From NCBI GenBank assembly GCA_963726975.1, contig CAVSEK010000001.1, forward strand, positions 310,001 to 374,000: a stretch of DNA of 64,000 nucleotides. The letters run 5' to 3'. Position 1 is the stretch's first letter, and every line of letters begins with the position of its first letter. Below the pieces are notes generated by a model. That model was not told the origin of the DNA. It ran no database searches and was given only the letters and a program-made list of their open reading frames with translations. This DNA comes from CAVSEK01 sp963726975 (GTDB lineage: Bacteria > Actinomycetota > Actinomycetes > Mycobacteriales > SCTD01). The position numbers and the translations under genes were made by a program. Below, in pieces: positions 57,644 through 64,000 of this stretch.

Positions 57644-59090
57644 TCAGGCGCCGAGCGCCAGGGCGGTGTTGACCAGCCCGACGTGGCTGAAGGCCTGCGG
57701 GGTGTTGCCGAGCTGGCGGCGCGAGCCGTACGACTGGGTGAAGGTGCGTCGCCCGGCGTCGTAGCCGCGGGCCAGCACCTCGGTGTGGACGGCGGCGCGG
57801 GCCGCCCGCCAGCGCTCCAGCGGGGCGGGCAGCCCGGACCGCTCGGCGGTGCGCACCATGCGGTCCAGCCCCACCCAGGCCATGACCTTGGAGTGCACGA
57901 AGTGCCGCTGCGGCCCGCGCACCTCCCACAGCGAGCTGTCCGGCTGCTGCCACACCGTCTCGAGGTGCTCGGTGATCATCGTCTGCAGCGACCAGGCGTC
58001 CTCGTCCGCCGCCAGCCCCGCCCGCCGCGCGGTGTCCAGCCCGTCGAGCACCTCGCCGTACACGTCGAGCTGGAACTGGCCGGCCGCCGCGTTGCCGACC
58101 CGCACCGGTCGCGAGCCCTCGTAGCCGGCCAGGTGGTCGAGCTCCTGCTCGACGAGCCGGCGCCGGCCGGTCAGGCTGTACATGATCTGCAGTTGCGCCG
58201 GGTCGCCGGCGACGGCCCGCAGCAACCAGTCGCGCCAGGCCCGCGCCTCGTCGGTGTAGCCGCCGCCGGTCAGCGCCTGCAGGGTGAAGGCCGCGTCGCG
58301 CAGCCAGCAGTAGCGGTAGTCCCGGTTGCGGGTGCCGCCCAGCTGCTCGGGCAGCGAGGTGGTCAGCGCGGCGGCGATGCCGCCGCTCGGGGCGTAGGTC
58401 AGCGCCTTGAGGGTGAGCAGCGAGCGGCGCACGGCGTCGGCGTACGGCCCGGTGACCCGGCAGCGGCCGAGCCAGTCCCGCCAGAACGCCACCGCGTCGG
58501 CCAGCGTCTGGTCGGGGTCGACGCGGTCCGGGGCCGGGTCGGGCGAGGGGGCCCAGGTCGAGCACGAACGGCACCCGCTCCCCCGCCCGCACCTCGAACG
58601 TCGCGGTGCTGACGTGGTCGCGCCCGACGAGCTCGACCGGGGTGTCGAGCCACAGGGCGTCCGGCCCGCCGACCGCCGACCAGCGGCCCTCGCGCCGGCG
58701 CACCCACGGCACGACCCGGCCGTGGTCCAGGCGCACGACGAGCTCGCAGGTCATCTCGACCGTGCCGGTCAGCCCCTCGACCATCCGCACGACGTCCGGC
58801 GCGCGACCGCGCGGCGGCATGAGGTCGACCACCCGCACGCTCCCCGCCGGCGTCTCCCAGACCTGCTCCAGCACGAGCGTCCCGTCGACGTACGACCGGC
58901 GGTCCGCGAGCCCCCCGTCGGTCGGCGCGATCAGCCAGCGACCGGCCGCCGGGCTGTCGAGCAGCGCGGCGAAGCACGACGGGGAGTCGAAGCGCGGCAG
59001 GCACAGCCAGTCGACCGAGCCGTCACGCCCGACGAGCGCCCCGGTCTGCAGGTCGCCGATCATCGCGTAGTCCTCGGTGCGCAGCGGCAC
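57644..59090 (-). pseudogene. GH15 glucoamylase/trehalase-like hydrolase, frameshift plus internal deletion
   Basis: Starts at GTG 59090 after GAGGGG: RTEDYAMIGDLQTGALVGRD, WLCLPRFDSPSCFAALLDSP and VVDLMPPRGRAPDVVRMVEG are standard. At a G5 run (58547-58551) an extra base breaks the frame; SPDPAPDRVDPDQTLADAVA resumes in the next frame and leads to ALTYAPSGGIAAALTTSLPE, NRDYRYCWLRDAAFTLQALT and GYEGSRPVRVGNAAAGQFQL. Near the end FTQSYGS is followed at once by RQLGNTPQAFSHVGLVNTAL. In full-length relatives (about 590-600 residues) some 100 residues lie between, including the SEEYDP-type segment with the second catalytic Glu. The enzyme as read should be inactive. Confidence 0.75.
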
Positions 59091-59229
59091 GCGGCTTCCC
59101 CTCGCCGGCGACCCGCCGCCGCCGTCGCCCCCACCCTGTCGGACCTGGGCCCGCACCAGGGTCCGCGCCTGGGTCCGCACCGGCTGCACGGGCAGGAGTG
59201 CACCGGCCAGGTCCGGGGACGCCTCCCGC

Positions 59230-60561
59230 GTGCAGGGCGGCCCGGGGACGACGACGACGCGCCCGGCGAGGGACCGGCTCGCCGGGCGCGCGGCCGCCGG
59301 TGCGTCGCTCGCCGTCGTGGCCTTCTGGTGCCTGAGCCTGGCCGCCGGCCTGCGCACCCCCGGCTACGACCTGTCCCGCGACACCCTGAGCGCGCTCTAC
59401 GCCCGCGGGGTCGCCGCCCGCGGCGCCGGCACAGCGGCGGGCGCCTGCCTCGCGCTCGCCCACGCCGCCGTCGCCCTGCTGCTGCTGGCCCGCCGGCTGC
59501 GGCTGGCGGCGGCGGCCTTCGCCGCGGCCTCGGTCGCCGGCGGCGTGCTGCTGCTCGCGCCGATCCGCTGCCCCCGCGGCGCCGCCGGCTGCAGCGGACC
59601 GTTCTCCGGGCGGGGCGGGCTGACCCACGACGCGGTGCTGCACCGCGACGTCGCGGTCGGGTACGAGGTCCTCTTCCTGATCGCCGGGCTCGCCCTGATC
59701 GCCGGGCTCGCGGTCCGGCGCCGCCAGGCCGGGCGAGCGGCCCGGCTGCCCGTCACCGCCGTCCTGCTCGCGCTCGTCGCCTCGGGCGTGCTCGCGCTGC
59801 AGCTGCGCGCCGGTCGGCTGCTGGGGCTGTACGAGCGGGGCTGGCTGGCCGCGAACACGCTGCTGCTGCTCGGCCTGGCCCTCGCGGCGGTGCGGGCGCG
59901 TCCCGCCGGGCGTCGCCGCACGCTCGACGCTGCCGTCGACGCCCTGCCGCTGCTCGGGCTGCTCGCCGCCGGCGTGCTGCTGCCGCTCTCGGTCGCGGCG
60001 CAACCGGCCTTCGACCTGCGGCACGACCTGCTGTCGGGGCTGGCCTCGCGGGGCGCGGTGCTGCCGGGGCTCGCCCAGGCCGCGCTGGTCGGCATCGCGC
60101 TGGCCCACGCCGGGCTGGCCGCCGGCCTGCTGCGCGCCCGGCACCGCGTCCTGGCCACCGCCGTCGCGGGGGCCGCGCTCGCCCTGCTCGGGGTCGCGGC
60201 GGCGCGGATCACCTGCCCGCGCGGGGCCTCGGGCTGCAGCGGCCCCGACTCGGGCCGGGTGACGCCCCGACCCGTCGGCGACGTCGTGCACCGCGACCTC
60301 GTCGCCGCCTTCGAGGTGCTCACCCTGGTCCTGCTCGTCGGCACCGCGCTGCTGCTGCGCCGGCAGGCCCGCCGGGCCCTCGCGGCGGCCGCCCTCGCCG
60401 TCGCCGTCGGCTCCGCCACCGCGCTCGGGGTCCAGCAGCGCGGCGCCGACATCGGCGCGTGGCAGCTCGCCTGGCTGACGGCGGTGGCCGCCGGGGTGCT
60501 CGTGGTGCGTGCGGCCCTCCGGGCCCCCCGACCTAGGCTCGGCCCCGTGACCTCCCGGTGA
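59230..60561 (+). CDS. DUF998-family membrane protein with duplicated halves
   Basis: A 443-residue polytopic protein; GTG 59230 chosen near the first hydrophobic helix, since upstream codons overlap the promoter side of the GH15 gene. About twelve helices in two homologous halves: each has a D-L-x-x-D/H-x-L-S-x-L start (YDLSRDTLSALYARG; FDLRHDLLSGLASRG), an identical-style loop (CPRGAAGCSGPFSGR; CPRGASGCSGPDSGR) and an H-R-D helix (HRDVAVGYEVLFLIAG; HRDLVAAFEVLTLVLL). DUF998 proteins are single-half; this is a fusion duplication. Function unknown. Its stop overlaps the GTG of the ClC gene. Confidence 0.7.
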   Translation: MQGGPGTTTTRPARDRLAGRAAAGASLAVVAFWCLSLAAGLRTPGYDLSRDTLSALYARGVAARGAGTAAGACLALAHAAVALLLLARRLRLAAAAFAAASVAGGVLLLAPIRCPRGAAGCSGPFSGRGGLTHDAVLHRDVAVGYEVLFLIAGLALIAGLAVRRRQAGRAARLPVTAVLLALVASGVLALQLRAGRLLGLYERGWLAANTLLLLGLALAAVRARPAGRRRTLDAAVDALPLLGLLAAGVLLPLSVAAQPAFDLRHDLLSGLASRGAVLPGLAQAALVGIALAHAGLAAGLLRARHRVLATAVAGAALALLGVAAARITCPRGASGCSGPDSGRVTPRPVGDVVHRDLVAAFEVLTLVLLVGTALLLRRQARRALAAAALAVAVGSATALGVQQRGADIGAWQLAWLTAVAAGVLVVRAALRAPRPRLGPVTSR

Positions 60562-62309
60562 CCCTGCCCGCCCGCCTGCGCGCGCTCCGGGCCGCGGGCA
60601 CGCCGCTGCCGGGCCAGTCGCTCGTCCTGCCCGCTCTGGTCGTCGGCGCCGGCGCCGGGCTCGGGGCCGTCGCGTTCCGCTACCTCGTGCTCGGGGTCAC
60701 GCGGCTGCTGAGCGGCACGCAGGACCCCACCGCGGCGGGCGCCGCCGTCCGGCACCTCCCGCTGCTCGGCGCCGCCACCGTCGTGGTGCTGCCGGTGCTC
60801 GCCGGGCTCGTCTACGGCCCGCTCGTCAGCCGCTTCGCCCCGCAGGCGCGCGGCCACGGCGTGCCCGAGGTGATGTACGCCGTCTCCGAGAACGGTGGTC
60901 GCATCCCCGGCCAGGTCGCCGGCGTCAAGGCGCTGGCCTCGGCGCTGTGCATCGGCGGCGGCGGCTCTGTCGGCCGGGAGGGCCCGATCGTGCAGATCGG
61001 CAGCGCCCTCGGCTCGACCCTCGGTCGCCTGCTGCGCGTGCCGCCGGCCCGGCTGCGGACCCTCGTCGCCTGCGGCGCCGCCGGCGGCATCGCGGCGACC
61101 TTCAACGCGCCGCTGGCCGGCGTCTTCTTCTCCCTGGAGCTGATCCTCGTCGACTTCGCCGCCGAGAGCTTCGGCGCGGTCGTGCTGTCGGCCGTCGTCG
61201 CGAGCGTGATCGCCCGCTCCGTGCTCGGCGACGAGGCGTTCCTCGACCTGCCGCCGTTCACGGTCCACTCGGTCGCCGAGTACGCCCTGTACGCCGTCCT
61301 CGGGCTGCTCGGCGCGCTCGTCGCCCGGGTCTTCACCCGCGTGCTCTACGGGGTCGAGGACCTGTGCGACGCCGCCTGGGCCCGCACCCGCGGGCCGGAG
61401 TGGGCCCGCCCGGCCGCCGGCGGCCTGCTGCTCGGCCTGCTGCTGCTGGCGCTGCCCGAGATGTACGGCGTCGGCTACCCCGTGCTCGCGGGCGCCGTCG
61501 CCGGCCGCTACACGGTCGCCTTCCTCGCCCTGCTGCTCGTCGGCAAGATGGTCGCCACGAGCCTCACCATCGGCATCGGCGGGTCCGGAGGCGTCTTCGC
61601 GCCCTCGCTGTTCCTCGGCGCGGCCCTCGGCTCGGCGGTCGGGCAGACCGGGCACGCGCTGCTGCCGGGCCTGGTCACCCAGCCCGGCGCGTACGCCCTC
61701 ATCGGCATGGGTGCGGTCTTCGCCGGGGCCGCGCGCGCCCCGATCACCGCCGTCGTCATCCTGTTCGAGCTGACCGGCGAGTACTCGATCATCCTGCCGC
61801 TCATGCTCGCGGTGGTCGTCGCGACGGCGACCGGCCAGGTGCTCTCGGCCGACACGATCTACACGCTCAAGCTGCGGCGGCGCGGGGTCGTCCTGCAGCC
61901 CGGCGGCACCCGGCGCGACCGCGGTGCCTCCGCCACGGTGCGCGAGCAGTGCGTCGAGCAGCTCATGGACCCGCTGCCCCCGCCCGTGGACGGGCAGGCC
62001 GACCTCGACGAGGTGCGCCGCCGCGTGCTCACCGCCGGCGGCGCCGTGCACGTGCGCGACGCGGCCGGGCACTACCTCGGCATCGTCGCCCTCACCAGCC
62101 TGGAGGTCGTCGACCCCGAACCGACCGCGGCCGGGCTCGCGAGCCGGCCCGACTGCCCGCGCGCCGACGACCCGCTCGAGCGGGCGATCGGGCTGCTGTC
62201 GCAGCCGGACGGCGCCGGCGGGCTGCCGGTGCTCGACGACGGGGGCCGGCCGGTGGGGTGGGTGAGCCACCGCACCGTCGTGCGGGCGCTGGCCGCGGCC
62301 AGCGGCTGA
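60558..62309 (+). CDS. ClC-family chloride channel/transporter with C-terminal CBS domains
   Basis: A 583-residue membrane protein from GTG 60558 (GTGA overlap with the DUF998 gene). Selectivity motifs: GGGGSVGREGPIVQIG with the gating Glu141 in GREGP (139-143), TIGIGGSGGVFAPSLFLGA, and GMGAVFAGAARAPITAVVIL. The helix FNAPLAGVFFSLELILVD carries Glu-Leu where E. coli ClC-ec1 has Glu202-Glu203, so the internal proton glutamate is replaced by Leu, as in uncoupled channels. Two CBS motifs follow at about 460-580 and may bind nucleotides. TAGGCT lies 18 nt upstream. Anion selectivity beyond chloride is not predictable. Confidence 0.92.
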   Translation: MTLPARLRALRAAGTPLPGQSLVLPALVVGAGAGLGAVAFRYLVLGVTRLLSGTQDPTAAGAAVRHLPLLGAATVVVLPVLAGLVYGPLVSRFAPQARGHGVPEVMYAVSENGGRIPGQVAGVKALASALCIGGGGSVGREGPIVQIGSALGSTLGRLLRVPPARLRTLVACGAAGGIAATFNAPLAGVFFSLELILVDFAAESFGAVVLSAVVASVIARSVLGDEAFLDLPPFTVHSVAEYALYAVLGLLGALVARVFTRVLYGVEDLCDAAWARTRGPEWARPAAGGLLLGLLLLALPEMYGVGYPVLAGAVAGRYTVAFLALLLVGKMVATSLTIGIGGSGGVFAPSLFLGAALGSAVGQTGHALLPGLVTQPGAYALIGMGAVFAGAARAPITAVVILFELTGEYSIILPLMLAVVVATATGQVLSADTIYTLKLRRRGVVLQPGGTRRDRGASATVREQCVEQLMDPLPPPVDGQADLDEVRRRVLTAGGAVHVRDAAGHYLGIVALTSLEVVDPEPTAAGLASRPDCPRADDPLERAIGLLSQPDGAGGLPVLDDGGRPVGWVSHRTVVRALAAASG

Positions 62310-62337
62310 CGGTCCGGTCGGGTCCTGTCCGGTCCCG

Positions 62338-62844
62338 TCAGCCCAGCCGCTGCTGCAGCGCGGCGTCCTTGGCGCGGGCGGTGTCGGCCAGGGCGCCGGC
62401 GAAGGCCACCACGCGCGACTGCAGGGCCGGGTCGCTCGCGGCGAGGATCCGCACGGCGAGCAGCCCGGCGTTGCGCGCCCCGCCGATCGAGACCGTCGCG
62501 ACGGGGATGCCCGCCGGCATCTGCACGATCGACAGCAGCGAGTCGAGGCCGTCGAGGTGCCGCAGCGGCACCGGCACCCCGACGACCGGCAGCGGCGTCA
62601 TCGACGCGACCATGCCGGGCAGGTGCGCGGCCCCGCCGGCACCGGCGACCACGACCCGCAGGCCGCGGCCGGCAGCCGCCGCCGCCCACTCGAGCATGTC
62701 CGACGGGGTGCGGTGCGCCGAGACGACGCGCACCTCGTACGGCACGTCGAACTCGGCCAGGGCCTGGGCGGCGCCCTCCATGACCGGCCAGTCGCTGTCG
62801 GAGCCCATGACGACCCCGACCAGGGGGCCGCTCAGTGGACCCAC
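62338..62844 (-). CDS. purE: N5-carboxyaminoimidazole ribonucleotide mutase PurE
   Basis: Class I PurE of de novo purine synthesis, moving the carboxylate of N5-CAIR to give CAIR. 168 residues from GTG 62844, overlapping the purK stop by 13 nt. VGVVMGSDSDWPVMEGAAQA (SDSD substrate loop), VRVVSAHRTPSDMLEWA, VVVAGAGGAAHLPGMVASMT, PVPLRHLDGLDSLLSIVQMP and ATVSIGGARNAGLLAVRIL are complete. Confidence 0.95.
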   Translation of the reverse strand: MGPLSGPLVGVVMGSDSDWPVMEGAAQALAEFDVPYEVRVVSAHRTPSDMLEWAAAAAGRGLRVVVAGAGGAAHLPGMVASMTPLPVVGVPVPLRHLDGLDSLLSIVQMPAGIPVATVSIGGARNAGLLAVRILAASDPALQSRVVAFAGALADTARAKDAALQQRLG

Positions 62845-63986
62845 CGACCGTCCACGAGCGAGTCGGCGCCCTCGCGGGCCCGCCGGCGGGTCGTCTCGAG
62901 GTCGTCGCCGAGCGCCGTCACGTGCCCGATCTTGCGGCCCGGCCGGACCTCCTTGCCGTACAGGTGGACCTTGAGCCCGGGGTCGTGCCCGAACAGCGCG
63001 TGCAGCCGGCGGTCGAGCTCGGGGTCGCCCTCGCCGCCCAGCACGTTGGCCATGACCACCCAGGGCGCGGTCAGCCCGGTCTCGCCCATCGGCCAGTCCA
63101 GCACCGCGCGCAGGTGCTGCTCGAACTGGGACGTGCGGGAGCCCTCGATCGTCCAGTGGCCGGAGTTGTGCGGGCGCATCGCGAGCTCGTTGACGACCAG
63201 CCGGACCCGGCCGTCGCCGTCGACGGTCTCGAAGAGCTCCACCGCCATGACCCCGACGACGCCGAGCTCGTCGGCGAGGCGCAGCGCGAGCTCCTGGGCG
63301 GCGACGGCGTCCTCCTCGGCGAGCCCCGGGGCCGGGGCGACGACCTCCACGCAGATGCCGTCCGACTGCACCGTCTCGACGACCGGCCAGGCGGCGCCCT
63401 GCCCCTCGGGCGAGCGGGCGACGAGCGCCGCCAGCTCGCGGCGCAGCGGCACGAACGCCTCGGCGAGCAGCCGGACCCCGCTGCGGAGCACCTCGTCGGC
63501 CTCCTCGGGGGTGCGCACGACCCACACCCCGCGACCGTCGTAGCCGCCGGTGGCCGCCTTGAGCACCAGCGGCCAGCCGACGTGCGAGGCGAAGCCCTCG
63601 ACGTCGCGCAGCGTCGCCACCGGGGTGAAGGCGGGCACGGGCACGCCCATCGCCGACAGCCGCTCGCGCATGACGAGCTTGTCCTGGGCGTGCCGCAGCG
63701 CGGTGCTGCCGGGCAGGACCGTCGTGCCGTCCGCCTCCAACGCCTGGACCAGGTCGTTCGGCACGTGCTCGTGGTCGAACGTGACGACCTCGCAGCCGGC
63801 GGCGAACGCGCGCAGGTCCTCCAGCGAGGTGTGCGCGCCGAGCTGCACGCCCGCGGCGACGAGCGCGGCGCTGTCGTGCGTGGCGTCGGCGAGCACGCGC
63901 AGCGACAGGCCGAGGGCGATCCCGGCCTGGTGCGTCATCCGCGAGAGCTGGCCGCCGCCGACCATGCCGACGACCGGCAGCCCCAT
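62832..63986 (-). CDS. purK: 5-(carboxyamino)imidazole ribonucleotide synthase PurK
   Basis: ATP-grasp enzyme that carboxylates AIR with bicarbonate and ATP, supplying PurE. 384 residues from ATG 63986; the upstream start region is cut by the window edge, so a slightly longer start is possible. Motifs: VVGMVGGGQLSRMTHQAGIA, VTFDHEHVP, ALRHAQDKLVMRERLSAMGV, PLVLKAATGGYDGRGVWVV, VMAVELFETVDGDGRVRLVV and NELAMRPHNSGHWTIEGSRT. Upstream of and coupled to purE. Confidence 0.95.
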   Translation of the reverse strand: MGLPVVGMVGGGQLSRMTHQAGIALGLSLRVLADATHDSAALVAAGVQLGAHTSLEDLRAFAAGCEVVTFDHEHVPNDLVQALEADGTTVLPGSTALRHAQDKLVMRERLSAMGVPVPAFTPVATLRDVEGFASHVGWPLVLKAATGGYDGRGVWVVRTPEEADEVLRSGVRLLAEAFVPLRRELAALVARSPEGQGAAWPVVETVQSDGICVEVVAPAPGLAEEDAVAAQELALRLADELGVVGVMAVELFETVDGDGRVRLVVNELAMRPHNSGHWTIEGSRTSQFEQHLRAVLDWPMGETGLTAPWVVMANVLGGEGDPELDRRLHALFGHDPGLKVHLYGKEVRPGRKIGHVTALGDDLETTRRRAREGADSLVDGRWVH

Positions 63987-64000
63987 CGCCGCGCGGACGG

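Noticed and set aside
60534..60549. Leaderless GTG start at 60547 for the ClC gene
   Set aside because: TAGGCT is 7 nt upstream, but this GTG is in the frame that stops after four codons; GTG 60558 opens the ClC frame.
1..64000. tRNA or rRNA genes, prophage, replication origin
   Set aside because: No cloverleaf, rRNA stretch, phage structural genes or DnaA-box cluster was recognised anywhere in the window.

Overview
The window is very GC-rich DNA from an actinomycete. Supporting signs are frequent GTG starts, 4-base ATGA/GTGA gene overlaps, LGFP-repeat cell-surface proteins, a TIGR03089-family gene, DUF222/HNH (13E12-type) genes under actinobacterial LexA boxes, a WS/DGAT acyltransferase, lutABC, and many TANNNT -10 hexamers placed 6-8 nt before start codons (leaderless promoters). 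I cannot name the genus.

Backbone. The outer genes follow an order I recall from the Mycobacterium tuberculosis region Rv3264c-Rv3276c: manC, a WbbL-like GT2, rmlD, an LCP protein, TIGR03089, acyl-CoA dehydrogenase, purE, purK, with the same relative strands. Two blocks seem to have been added to this skeleton.

Block 1 (about 2.6-25.9 kb) is an envelope polysaccharide locus. It has at least six GT4/GT2 glycosyltransferases, a multi-spanning transferase, an acyltransferase-3, a Wzm/Wzt-type ABC exporter whose ATPase carries a carbohydrate-binding C-terminus, a WbdD-like methyltransferase that may cap chains, and three secreted proteins with LGFP repeats (FG-GAP, SpoIID and peptidase-like heads). 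RmlA/B/D supply dTDP-rhamnose (rmlC is not here), ManC supplies GDP-mannose, and the LCP protein could ligate the glycan to the wall.

Block 2 (about 31.5-56 kb) is mixed. It holds two SOS-controlled DUF222/HNH genes, Sir2, an F420/NADP-type reductase, a lone ABC ATPase, lutABC for lactate use, a protein with four cold-shock domains, a WS/DGAT enzyme, and a DUF2892 / MMPL / rhodanese group around a CsoR/CstR-like palindrome. Next comes a decayed island (48.1-54.2 kb) with two IS110 elements, arrays of a 38-bp hairpin repeat, a toxin-antitoxin-like pair, a cold-shock-like gene and gene remnants. The right end has an acyl-CoA dehydrogenase, a CoA-binding protein, a damaged GH15 hydrolase, a DUF998 membrane protein, a ClC chloride transporter and purEK.

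Quality warning. At least seven genes carry single-base frame breaks (near 100, 800, 11497, 32300, 48277, 51925-51958 and 58547). Some lie in housekeeping genes or homopolymers, so residual sequencing or assembly indels are likely. Frame-broken genes are listed as pseudogenes but may be intact in the organism.
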